Part shown: in pieces, positions 36,721 through 47,701 of the stretch
Layout: every line of letters starts with the position of its first letter
How positions within the stretch are numbered: position 1 is the first letter of the stretch
Origin: Akebia trifoliata
Lineage: Eukaryota > Streptophyta > Magnoliopsida > Ranunculales > Lardizabalaceae
Length of the DNA stretch: 64,000 nucleotides
Reading direction: 5' to 3'
Assembly (NCBI GenBank): GCA_017979445.1
Contig: CM030718.1
Span: forward strand, 19,897,021-19,961,020
Program-made: the position numbers and the translations under genes
Notes under the pieces: generated by a model
Seen by the model: the letters and a program-made list of their open reading frames with translations, nothing else
Told to the model about the DNA's origin: nothing
Databases searched by the model: none

Positions 36721-39700
36721 TCATACGCGGAAATAGAAATCAATTCGAGAAGGAAAGAAGAGGGCACGTAAAGTAATTTTCCCTTTCCCTCTCATTCTCT
36801 TCCTCGTTACTTTGTCTCTATCACTCTCTCTCATTTTCATTGCCTTCTGTTGGTGCTTGTGAGAACACTTCGAAAAGCTCGATTGGAACATCCGGTAAGA
36901 TCTCTCTCTCTCATGTTTCGATAATTTATTTTTTACAATTGATACTCTGCAACCGATCCATTTCTATTTGATTTTTATTCATCCATGGCTTCAAGCACCC
37001 AATACGACTCAAATCTCAAACCCTAGAGTTCCATCGATTTTTTATTTGCTAGGTCTCTTTTTTTTGTTGTTAATTATTTGAATTTGTATATTGTGATTTG
37101 TTAATCTCAGATATCTTTGGATTTTTGGGTTCCAAGGTAGCTCATTTGGTTGGCTGTTTTAGATAGAATCCTAACTATGGATACCATCATTGTTCTCGAT
37201 ATTACTTCTGAAAATTTATCCACTTTTTGAAACTAGTATCGAATTTGTTAATCATTTGGTTCACCCTTGCAATTTAACTCATGAAGTGGTGGCTCATTTC
37301 AGTTCCCTATTCCACATATTTTTATCTCTTTTAGTCAATTGATTATTTCTTTTAACATTTTCGAAGCTTCTATACATTTGGACATTATTGATGAGACTAG
37401 TTTGTATTTGAACTTTGACTTGTGTTTTGGTGAAACTATTAGTCAAATATACATTAAAATGCATAGTATTTAAGGTTTCAGACTTTCAGTTACATTCATT
37501 TTTTTTCTGCTTAGTCTACTATAAGGATTCAGTTAGATTCATTTTCCTTGCTCACTGGAATTCAGCCGAATTCTTGCCAATTTTTGAGGTAAGTTCTTTC
37601 TCTTCGATTTTTTTTATTTTTTTTTCTGAGAAAATGAAATTTTAAACATTTGGTCAACGGATGACATGGCCTTGACCTTGGTCTTCAATGGAAAGACTGG
37701 GATATATAGATAAAACCCCTTTGGTTTGGTAAATATTTGTGATAGACTTTTTTTAAAACATTAATTTAAGGTATCGTATATCAAATGTTTCGGTTTTTGA
37801 AAAAGCCAAAGCTCCAAATCAATATGATATTTTAAACCATGCTGGCCAACTTCTTAGAGCATAAAAAATATGCACAATCTCATGGACTGACCAATTTTGG
37901 CATTTAAAAGGGTTGATGTTTGAACTTTATTGAATTATTTTACACATGTTAACTGGTTGATGGGTTGAACTTTTAAGGGTTGTCCAATCCTCTCAAGCAA
38001 TATTGAAATTAGTACTTATATGGCTTTTTGTGCCTATGATCTTTAGTTGGCATTATATATATTTCTATGAAATTGAATTCATGGAAAATTCAGTCGGTTC
38101 TTTTTTGACTTTAGAGGCTTTTTTACTACTTCCATGTTTTGTGGTTCTTTCTAGTTCAATTGGACAATCTAATGAGATTTAAATCTCTGTGTGTATGGGA
38201 ATTGCATCTTTGATAGTATATTCAGTGGATTCTTATAGAAGAGGGTGAGTTTACCAATAAAAGCACTACTTTTTTCTTTTTGCAACCCACATACGTTGTC
38301 TATCATCTACTTTTATGTAAGACTCTGCTCTAGTTTTAAACACTTGGGTTACTTTAAACTATTGTGGAATGAAGTGCCTTATGATATCTAAGTGTATTGT
38401 TGGTAACATTGTTAATGGTCAATAGAACTAGACTGAGGCCTTAGGATAGATTGTTTAATCATAATAGTCAACTTTTTTATGGAGGCAACCTGCATTTGGG
38501 TTGAAAAGGAATTCTTTCGGAGGGAATTCCTTGGGAAAGAGAGTTAGCAAATGCTTCTTTTGGAAGATCCCATAGATATGTTGCCAAAGTACAAACATAG
38601 AGACAAGGAGTGAGGCTATGACTTGTAATTTTTGAAATATATGATACTAATATATATGGGAGTATGGGACCTGAGGGTCCCAATCCAACAATTAAGAAAA
38701 TACCTTAGAGTTAAGAACATAATACAATGAAAAATGAGAGAACAAATAACAGAGTTGGAAGAAGTATTTGGTACCAGGATCAATATTGTATTATGTTGAT
38801 AAGCATATAACTACCCTTAGAAGTGTCTGACTATTATAGAGAATGGTAACTTGGGATTTTTGTAACTGTTGTGCAATTATCAATTGGTGAATATATTTTT
38901 CTTCGTTTCATAAACCAGTTTTACATCATTCCTTGGGGGGGTGGGTGGGGTGGGGGGGGGGGGGGGGGGGGGGGGGGACATCAAGGGTTGAAACCTCATG
39001 GGTGAAGTTTGATAAGGTGACCAAGTTTTGGCTAAAATTTATGTAGCTTGCTGCCTTAAACTCCTCATTTACTACATCTTGATGTATGTTGTGCATATCT
39101 TCAAGTCTAGTAGTTTAATGCTGGTGGGATCCATCGTAATTTAAAGCCACAACTATGGAGATTAGAGGGAAATACTAGAGTGTGTTTGAATATATTTTTT
39201 ATTGAAGAGGGGAGGAGGCATGAAAGTAATTGTGATAAGGGTTTTAGTTGACGATATTGGTTGGGTAAGGATTGACTCTCTTTGGATGGAAAGAAGGGTA
39301 GGTTTCTGTTATTATGTGACTCTTCACTAATTAAATTATTGGGGTTTTCATTAGGCATTGAATTCATAGGTGATGTTAGCTTTGTTTATTGTGAGCTGGT
39401 TTTGTTTTGTTCTTGTTAAAAAATATGCTTGATCATGTCAAGGAGCGAAGAGACCTTTACTTTTTTGTTGGTATTGATTTTATTTAGCCAGAAAGTGCAT
39501 GAAAGTATGCCATGGTTGTATTATTAGCATAAATTTGCTGGGATTACCAAAATTCCATTCGGTGGTTTACTTGGTGAACAATGGGTAGCTCAAGATTACA
39601 TTTCCAAATTATAATGGAATTGAGACATGGGACTACTTGACTATTGTTCCAATTGTGCTTTTGTACTTTAAAATATATTGGTATACTTTATTATGGTAAT

Positions 39701-40327
39701 CTTTTTCAAGGGAGTCCACTTGTGACGTTAATTAGTTAGTCTTTTCAGCGGTTAGTCTAAATTACTTGACAAACATTTAAGGTTAGAAAATAAGATTTTT
39801 TTTTTTGGTGGGGGGAATGAATATTAGGCAGAAAGGTAGTCTCTGGTCTATCACCTCAGGTTTCCCAACTTGTTAAGATCTTGTTTTGTGCCATATTTTT
39901 GGTGATGTGTCATTTTTTATAATCATTTGGATTAGACAGAATCTTCATTTTCTTTTGACATGTGGCAAATAATAATTGGTTGAATTTTCAAATGTTTGAT
40001 TGCTCTGGCTTACGTCATCTGCCACGTGTATGAAAGCTGTTATCAATCCAGTTCTGTATAGAATCCATAGTAAAGATACTTTAAAAGATTTTGTAACAGT
40101 GAATGAGCAAATTAAATCGAATACTTTGTCATGAAAGTCGCACGTGCGATAGGTAGCAAGTGAGTTGACAGTACGTATCTGATGCACTAGTGCACACGCC
40201 ACAGCCCCTATGTGATTGTTAATGAGTAGAGGCATTGAGTCCATGACATGCTTGGGCTATGACTTCCTTTTTTATTGATCAGCCAAATTCTTGTAGGCAA
40301 ATTTGACTTTTTTGTACTATTTTCAAC
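36721..40327. other. CACTA interior, 5' half, no coding region assigned
   Basis: 36780-36893 is CT-rich and ends CATCCG|GTAAGATCT, resembling a 5' UTR exon with a donor site. It could be the element's promoter/leader or a captured promoter. The rest is AT-rich with no transposase motif and no sign of the SEC14 lipid-binding domain that should precede the exons downstream. A 43-bp G-rich run is at 38935-38977. Confidence 0.5.
38935..38977 (+). repeat. G-rich tract (poly-G)
   Basis: GGGGGGG-T-GGG-T-GGGG-T followed by a run of 27 G. It can form G-quadruplexes, and is also a place where assemblies commonly err. A second pure run of 21 G is at 33192-33212. Confidence 0.9.
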
Positions 40328-41487
40328 ATGAAGGGATATGACTCTTTGAATAGGGAGACAATTCTAGATGAAGTTGAAATGCTATCTTACTCTCCTAGAA
40401 TCCAAAGAGATTATATACAACATCCACAACTATCTCCAGTTCACGAAGAAGTAAGTATTCAGCACTTCCCTGGATCCTTTCACTTGTGATTGAATTCAAT
40501 ATCATCTATTTCAGTGTTTTTTTTTTTTTTTTCATATTTTATTTCTACAAAAAATATAAGCAGGTTCAAATTTGTCGAGGAAATTTCCCAAATACCTACG
40601 ATTATGACAACTGCATCCCAATGGTTGATAAAGTTGTGGATGCAACCTGGAATAAAGTGATTCAACATGACAACTTCGCATTCTCTAAAGGTAGATTATA
40701 CATTTTTTTTCATGGTTTATGAATTCTAAGTCTTATCTTAAAACTTGAGAAGTATATACAAATGTGAATTTTGATTTTCAGAATAAGTTCCATTTAAATA
40801 AATAAATAAATTTATGTATTAATTTTAGAGAGCTTCTATTGCCACACCAAATTTCGCTAACACCACCCCCAAGATGTGTGCTAATTCTTTGATGATTTAC
40901 ATATGAATTGGGGTGGCCTTAGCAAATGTTTGTGTGGTAATAGAATCTCTCTAATTTTATCTTAAATTCTATGATTTTGTCCCCATCAAATAGTGGATAT
41001 TGACCTCTCTGCATATGCACTAGAGTCCCACCTGCCTTACTAACTTAGTAAGATTTCAACTCTTACTAAGCACCTTGTGGCATGCAAAACTATAAATCCG
41101 ATCCCACAGGGTTGTAGAGGACAAAATTCTAAGAACTTTGCAAAAAAAAATCTTCACCGTAGAATTTTAATTTTAAATTTAGGAGTCCCACGGAAGTTCA
41201 GTAGCCGTCCATTTTCAATACCTTGGATCAAGCCCAAAATGCATTTTTTTAAAATTTTTATTTTTATTTTTTAACTTTTGGATCTGAGTTTTTCCATGAA
41301 ATTTAGAGGAATCCATTTGAGCAAAACAATTACCAAGTTAGTTAGAAAAATATTTCTATATGCACTATGTCTCCAGATATTCCATTTAAATATCACCTAT
41401 ATTTATGCCATGTATGTACCATAAGTGAATTGAGGAACCAAAAAATTCAAAAATTAAAATGGAAAATATATATATATATATGTGTGT

Positions 41488-41528
<41 letters not shown>

Positions 41529-42847
41529 GTACCAAGGAATTTATTTCTGAAGCCTCTCTGAATCGAAAACATTGAACCACTATCAATTTTCAACTCTTGG
41601 TGTTGCAGATTGCTTCTCCGTAAATGATTCTTGCAAGATTCTTGAAGGGATTAGTTCTCAGATCTTTGGTGGTATCATGGCCTTTGTTATGGGCATCGTC
41701 ACTATGATTCGACTAGCATATAATATGCCAACGAAGGTTATCGACGCCCACCTCTATGCTAGACCCATTTACTGTGTGGACACAACCAAGAATTTTTGGT
41801 TGACCGAGCCTACCATATCCAGTACTGATTACTTGTCCATCATGAAACGTATGGCTGATTTGGAAGAGAAGGTTAATGTTCTAAGTGTGAAACCTGCAGC
41901 AATGCCAGCTGAGAAGGAAGAAATGTTGAATGCTGCTGTAAGTCGTATTGATGCCTTGGAACAAGAGCGTATGGCAACTAAGAAGGTAAGATCATTTACT
42001 AAGTATAAAATACCACTTTGGCTGAAGAAAGAAGATTAAGAGGAACACATTTTACATCGTTTCTCTCCAAGTAGTTTTAAGAGACAAATGTCTTTTCCAA
42101 GAATACACTCGTAATATTTTTTTATATACTAAAATTGAACCCCTTCATATGTTTCTTCTTATTTCTACTTTGAAATTATACGTTAAAGCTATTTAATTCA
42201 GCAATGGTTGTCATTTCTGTTAATTCTCACAAAATTGATATAGAGAGTTTCTATTGCCAAGCCAACTTTGTTGACGCCACCCCAAGACGTGTGCTAATTC
42301 TTTGGTGATTTACAAATGAATTGGGATGGTGTTAACAAAAGTTGGTGTGGTAATAGAAGCTCTCTTGAATAATTATCTATTTTTTATTTAACTTTTTTGG
42401 CTATTTCATCCATTGGATGATTAGTGATTACAATTTAGTATAGAAATACAGGCATTTTGAAGTAGATAGAAAGAAATACATTAAAACTACATAACTATAA
42501 TGTCAAACTAATTCCACAAGACAGAGAAGACATTATCAATTAAAGGTTCTTTTCGTCTACTTATTACTCATTTTTGTGTAGGCTTTGGAGGACACGCTTG
42601 TCCGACAGGAGGAGCTTCTAGCCTACATTGACAAGAAGAAGAAATTAGTAATCTACTAAGATCCATAAAATTGACTATTTAGCTGCATAAATGTTTATTT
42701 CAGATTAATCAAAGTATTTTCATCTTTAAGTTTTTTGGCCTGTGATTGCAGAATCCATTCTGCTGGTACGGAAAATGTCTGGGGACAACGTGCGATGCTC
42801 TTCATTTGCAGCACAGCCCACTTATTTTTCTTTTATATTTTTCTTAA
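40328..42847 (+). CDS. Captured SEC14-like (SFH) gene fragment, C-terminal part, open after splicing
   Basis: Five exons with GT-AG borders: up to 40450 (from ATG 40328), 40564-40690, 41609-41985, 42582-42647, 42752-42847. Joined they give about 262 codons without a stop. The order matches the C-terminal half of plant SEC14-like phosphatidylinositol-transfer proteins (SFH family): a linker ending SPVHEE, then PMVDKVVDATW, a hydrophobic GGIMAFVMGIVTMIRL segment, ISSTDYLSIMKRMADLEEKV and the MPAEKEEMLNAAVSRIDALEQE coiled coil, a Lys-rich tail, and NPFCW where the family has NPFRW. The lipid-binding CRAL-TRIO/SEC14 domain is absent. An in-frame TGA at 40304 precedes the ATG. It lies entirely within the CACTA element, so it is a captured gene piece, not the host gene. 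Expression is unknown. Confidence 0.8.
40828..40951. mobile_element. MITE in captured SFH intron
   Basis: GAGAGCTTCTATTGCCACACC at the left mirrors GTGTGGTAATAGAATCTCTC at the right; about 124 bp. The centre contains CACCCCCAAGATGTGTGC and GAATTGGGGTGG. This is one of the best-preserved copies of the family seen at 3870, 6361, 42243 and 47199. Confidence 0.8.
41466..41524. repeat. (TA)n(TG)n microsatellite
   Basis: ATATATAT followed by GTGTGTGGTGTGTGTG repeats, in the intron before the long captured SFH exon. Confidence 0.95.
42243..42364. mobile_element. MITE in captured SFH intron (second)
   Basis: GAGAGTTTCTATTGCCAAGCC at the left and TTGGTGTGGTAATAGAAGCTCTC at the right, about 122 bp, same family as 40828-40951 and in the same orientation. 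It lies in the intron between captured exons ending 41985 and starting 42582. Confidence 0.8.
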
Positions 42848-43380
42848 CTAATTTGGGCTTGTTCTATTGGTTAACATGGCATTTCTTGTTTATTGATTGT
42901 TTGGATGTTTGTTCTGATCCACCTAAAGATGATTTGAGAAGGAAATATAATGAGTGAATGGAGCAAGATATTGCAGCAGGTATGTAGTTTCCACAATGAA
43001 ATTGAATAATTTTAGATGATAACTTGTTTTTTTTTTTTTTTTTTTTCAAATATGATCATACTTCATAGAGAATTATATATGTATTATAGTTAGGAATGCA
43101 GATACACCATGATCTTACAATGAATATTTAGTTCTTTTTGGTATGTAGTATTGAATGTTGGGAATACATCCCTTTAATGGATCCTAGATTGATTTGTTAA
43201 TTTGCTGCCTATTTTTCATGATTTTAGTACTTAATAGAAATCATAATAGAAAGTTGCCTATTTAAATTCACTCATTTTGTTTGGAATTTTCAGATTCTAA
43301 AGCATTTTCTAATTTTCAGGTTCACTCATTTCATTTTCGAATTGTAATTTTATATGGAAAAAATAAAAAATAAAAAATTA
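42848..43380. other. CACTA interior 3' of the captured exons
   Basis: A short open stretch near 42905-42955 reads DVCSDPPKDDLRRKYNE in frame with ATG 42742, but matches no family I recognise. The rest is AT-rich, with a T-run at 43028-43046. Confidence 0.4.
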
Positions 43381-43382
43381 CA

Positions 43383-44320
43383 GCAGCGGATGATATTATG
43401 TGCTTCTATAAGTATTATATTCTATTTTCTAAAAATTGATCTATTGCAGCGAATCTTTATATCCGCTGTTATATGTAGTATATATTATTAATTAAAAACT
43501 AATTTATTGCAGTGGATGATAAAATCCGTCGCTATATGTAGTATATATTATTAGTAAAAAACTGATGTATTGTAGCGGATAATAAAATCTGTCGCTATAT
43601 GTAGTATATATTATTAATTAAAAACTGATGTATTGCAGCGGATAATAACATCCGTCGCTATATGTAGTATATATTATTAATTAAAAACTGATGTATTGTA
43701 GCGGATAATAAAATCCGTTGCTATATGTAGTATATATTATTAATTAAAAACTGATGTATTGCAGCGGCGGATAATAAAATCCGTCGCTATATGTAGTATA
43801 TATTATTAATTAAAAACTGATGTATTGTAGCGGATAATAAAATCCATCCGTTGCTATATGTAGTATATATTATTAATTAAAAACTAATGTATTGTAGCGG
43901 ATAATAAAATCCGTCGCTATATGTAGTATATATTATTAATTAAAAACTGATGTATTGCAGCGGATAATAAAATCCGTCGCTATATTTAGTATATTTTATT
44001 AATAAAAAATTGATATATGACAGCGGATATTAGGATCTGCCGCTATAGGTAGAATAATCTATTCATTAAAAAATGGACATATTGCAGCGACTAGTAAGAT
44101 CCGCTGCTATATGTACTATATTCTACTACTTAAAAAATTAACCTATTGCAGCGGATATTGAGATCCGCCGCTAAATATATTACCTGCAACAACAGAATAG
44201 AATATCCGCTGTTATAGTTAGCGACGGAGGCAACTACGACGGATCGTTGGTTCCGCTGCTCATCGCCGCAATAGCTTTTACCGACGGAAATAATACCTTT
44301 TAGCGATGGATTTTTCCGCC
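43383..44320. repeat. CACTA 3' subterminal repeats with a 59-bp tandem array
   Basis: About 14 units. Those at 43490-43990 form a regular array of about 59 bp with GTAGTATATATTATTAATTA, CTGATGTATTG, then AGCGGATAATAAAATCCGTCGC. Each has a short internal palindrome (GCGGAT...ATCCG). Units nearer the terminus are more diverged. The 5' end is less regular, so the array expanded only at this end. Confidence 0.9.
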
Positions 44321-44514
44321 GCTATAGATCAAAAATGTTGTAGTGCTCCTAGTGAAGCAAGTTCGGTTGAGGGGTTAGCCTAGGAGGTCGAACCTCCTAT
44401 TGAGCACATTTTGGGCTTGATCCAATCCATTTTGATTCGGGTTGTATTAGGTCCTTGTGCCTCGAGTTAGTAACTTTACTAATCCCAAGGAAAGTGATTT
44501 TTTTATTGCTAAAG

Positions 44515-44765
44515 TTGGGATCTATTAACTCCTAAGAATGACTCAGGAAAGAAACACATGATCCCAACCCTTTAGATACAAAATCCAATGGTTGAGATTT
44601 ATGAGTATCTTTTTTTATCTATCAATTGATTTATGAGTATCTTAATAACACAAATCTCGGAGATTCTTATCCCAAGGATAAATCCCAACCATTGGATTTT
44701 GCAATTAAAGGATTGGGATCATATAATTTTTTCACGAGTCATTCTTAGGAGTCAAGAGATCCCAA
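44515..44765. repeat. Foldback (inverted-repeat) sequence
   Basis: The left arm begins TTGGGATCT, contains CTCCTAAGAATGACTC, GATCCCAACCCTTTA and AATCCAATGGTTGAGATTTA. The right arm is its imperfect reverse complement ending AGATCCCAA. Arms are about 85-95 bp with a central spacer near 44601-44665. Probably a MITE; no target duplication was resolved. Confidence 0.75.
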
Positions 44766-44769
44766 TCCT

Positions 44770-47198
44770 TTTTTAAATTAATTTTACCATTAATTTAAGA
44801 TAATTATTGAGATCCTTAGAGTAAACAAACCATATGTGACGTAACCTATAAGAGAAAAAATGTATATTAGTCAACTTAATGTAGTTTGATAATTTTACTA
44901 TTTCTACCCTAAGTTGAATGTGGGTTCATAGGAAGGAAAAATAAGTAAATAGAAAATGTGAGCTTATATCTTATAACCATTTTCATGAATTTATTTTTTA
45001 TTTATTAAATTGGGTATAAGATCTTTTTTGCAAATATTAAAAGAACATGAGTATTTGGTAATTTTTGCAAAACACTGCATAACATTTTCTTAAAACACCC
45101 AATTTTTATGTCAAAAGGTAAATTTTGAATAACCCAAAGAAATTTTGTAAATAATGGAAGTCCAAAAGAAAATTTTTCGTTCTTCCCCAAAAGTTGGGAG
45201 GTTTACACATATTATATCCATATACTTTGCTGGCATGCTAACAATAACCACTATGTGAAAAGAAAAAAAAAATGTAAATTCGACACTAATTAAGATCTAT
45301 CAAAAGTTGGCTAAATCCAAACAAATTCAATGGACCTCTGCATTGAATTTACCTTTTTTCACGTCATAAACCAAAAACAATAAACACATGATTAGGTGTA
45401 TGAGTTGATTGTTAATGTTAAGGAAATCAAGAAATCATGTATGGAGAATTCCATGGGAAGTCCTCACTTTTGGTTGCAAGTTTTTGTTTCATGGAGGTAT
45501 TTATTATGTTCCCCTTACCTTCTTTAAACTAGTTCTCTCTCATTGGTACACTTTATTGCTCGCCTAGCAAATAAATATGTATATGTTGTGTGTGGATAAA
45601 GACTATGCTATAAAGAGTGAGGGTAACATTGTATTTATGCTTTAAATACCTGGGTCCGCCCTTGGTAGCTGGTACAACAACAGTTTCAAATCTTCTGATC
45701 TTCAAGGCTCTATGGAAATTAAGAAAACATTAAACACTTTAATTTCCATAATTTGTTTATTCTTTATAGATAAGCATTAGCTGTTGGTGATCTTTACTAA
45801 ATTAATTAATGCTAGAACAAAGAGCGAAAAGGACTAGCTCTTGCTCCACTTAAGCATGTTAGATCAGAAGTCCTTCTCTAAGTTAGGAACTACTCGACAC
45901 TCAATCACCAACCATGGGTTCGGGGTTCCCCATGCAAGGTTCTAGGAGAAATACGAGTCATTGAACCTGGACAAACCGAGTTAACTTGGTTCAACCATCA
46001 TTTCACATAACAAACAGTTTTGGATCGAATGACTTGACAGAGGGTTTCCTTTAAAAGTTGGCCCAAAGATGCACCTTCATGAACTTGAATAAAATTAAAA
46101 AAAAAACATCTTCAGAAATTCGACTTAAAACAACTTGAAAGAGTTTGGTTTGCGACATTTAACTCGGCTACCAATACTAAGGGTTGGCAATTCTGTGCCA
46201 CGCAGAAAGGTCATTATAATTCATTTGAACCAGCCCTACCCATATTTTTAATACTGGGCTTCACGTCTCGTCTCATCCAGGCCCTATATCAAGTCGTCTT
46301 GGATGAGTTTTCCGATACGTTTGGGACGTCTAGTTCAAAAAATAAAAAAAATTAAATATGGGATATTAAATCTCAGTCAAAAAAGTGACTTGTGAATTTG
46401 TCTTGTTCAACTCCGATACCGAGTTAACTAGGAAGATACGTCTCGGTCTCGGACGAGTTTTAAAACCATGACCCTACCTGCATATATATAGTCACAAAAT
46501 TCTCTTTAATTTTAAATAACTTTGTAAAATTCTCCAAATAAGGGCTTAGTCAATTACATCAGCGAATTTGTGTTGATGTTTCATCAATTAACCATAGAAT
46601 ATGATAATATCTTTACCCTTCACCCTCACTATTTTATTTTCTTCACCATTTAATGTCAATAACAAGATAAGGTTTTAGGAAGTTTGAATATTATAGATTT
46701 TGGTAGGAAAAAAAACCAAAAATATAATATGTATATTCTCCTAATTTGTTTTGATTTTTTAATGAAATTATCTGAATTAAATCCATTTAGAATAATGATC
46801 AAATCAGAACTTTGTTAATATGACCCTAAGAAATGCATTGAATTACTAGAGGGAAAATGATTCAAAACGGCCATTGTTAGGGGTCAAAAATAGTTGCCCA
46901 AGCAAGTTTTTAAAATATTTATCAAAAGTCATACATCCTTTTAGGTATTTTGTTTTTACCAAAATAAGACACGTCACATCTGCAATTTTATTTTTTAGCC
47001 TTCTTAGGAATTTCAAATAAAAGACCATGTCTTTTTTTACAAAAATTTCGAATACGTCAAAAATAAAGGTACAAAGTTAAATTCAGCTAAATGAGTATTC
47101 CTTTTTAAAGGAATCAGAAGATTTCTATCCATTTTGGTAAAAATAAATATATACCAAAATGGGTATATGACCTTGTTAATAAATATTGTGTGGTTGAA
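44770..47198. other. Intergenic sequence, nothing recognised
   Basis: AT-rich, with no sustained reading frame and no protein motif or RNA gene I could recognise on either strand. Confidence 0.5.
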
Positions 47199-47700
47199 GA
47201 GAGCTTCTATTACCGGGTCCCTTTCAGCAACAAACATTTTGGCAAACATTTTGGCAAAACATTTTTCAAAACATGGGTTAGAGGTTTTGGATTGGGCTGA
47301 TTTTTGGTGAGGATGATCTCTATGGTGAGGAGATCATCCTCATCAAAAATCAGCCCATTCCAAAACTTCTAGCCCCATGTTTACAAGTTGAAAAATTGTG
47401 GACCGTCCATTTTTTGTAAATCATTTTTGATGGGTTAGAGGTTTTGGAATGGGCTGATTTTTGGTGATGATGATCTCCTCACCGTAGAGATCATCCTCAC
47501 CAAAAATCAGCCCATTCCAAAACCTCTAACTCATATTTTGAAAAATGTTTTGCCAAAATGTTTGTCAAAATGTTTGTTGCTGAACATTTCCCTCTATTAC
47601 CTCATTAACTTTTGGAAAAACCACCCTTAATATGTGCGTTAATTTTTGGCGGTTTACCTATGAATTGATGTGGCATTAACAAAAGTTAGTTGCTGCACTA
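47199..47700. mobile_element. MITE interrupted by a Mutator-like foldback element
   Basis: Starts GAGAGCTTCTATTACC at 47199, is broken at 47214/47593, and continues with TCATTAACTTTTGG, AATTTTTGGCGGTTTACC and GTGGCATTAACAAAAG. The 3' end is degenerate. Its 3' tail is also the first 30 or so bases of the window, so the MITE lies at or across the visible edge of the segmental duplication. Confidence 0.6.
47215..47592. mobile_element. Mutator-like foldback element with 9-bp TSD
   Basis: 378 bp, nearly all inverted repeat. Outer arms share TTCAGCAACAAACATTTTG and inner parts carry GAGGTTTTGGAATGGGCTGA with internal smaller palindromes (GGTGAGGATGATCTC...GAGATCATCCTCACC). TCTATTACC is duplicated exactly at 47206-47214 and 47593-47601; 9-bp duplications are typical of Mutator-like transposons. 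No coding sequence. Confidence 0.85.
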
Positions 47701-47701
47701 G

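Larger units (their letters stand above)
35781..44345 (+). mobile_element. CACTA (En/Spm-type) transposon carrying captured SFH exons
   Basis: The 8565-bp element begins CACTACAACATTTTTGATCT and ends with its inverse complement; the 21-bp terminal inverted repeats are perfect. The 3-bp target duplication CTC (35778-35780, 44346-44348) is the class hallmark, and removing the element restores a normal minisatellite unit. Both ends carry about 0.9 kb of subterminal repeats built on CAGCGGATA/TATCCGC. I found no TNP2-type transposase or TNPA-like frame, so it looks non-autonomous. The interior holds exons of a SEC14-like protein (40328-42847, plus strand), two MITEs in captured introns and a CT-rich leader-like stretch with a GT donor (36780-36893). 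Confidence 0.93.

Noticed and set aside
39945..40244. 99-codon minus-strand frame in the CACTA element
   Set aside because: No recognisable domain, start context or splice structure; opposite to the captured exons.
41386..41586. His/Thr-repeat frame on the minus strand
   Set aside because: Produced by the (TG)n microsatellite.
42742..42957. 71-codon frame in the CACTA element (ends DPPKDDLRRKYNE) as a transposase fragment
   Set aside because: It overlaps the last captured SFH exon in another frame and matches no transposase motif I know.
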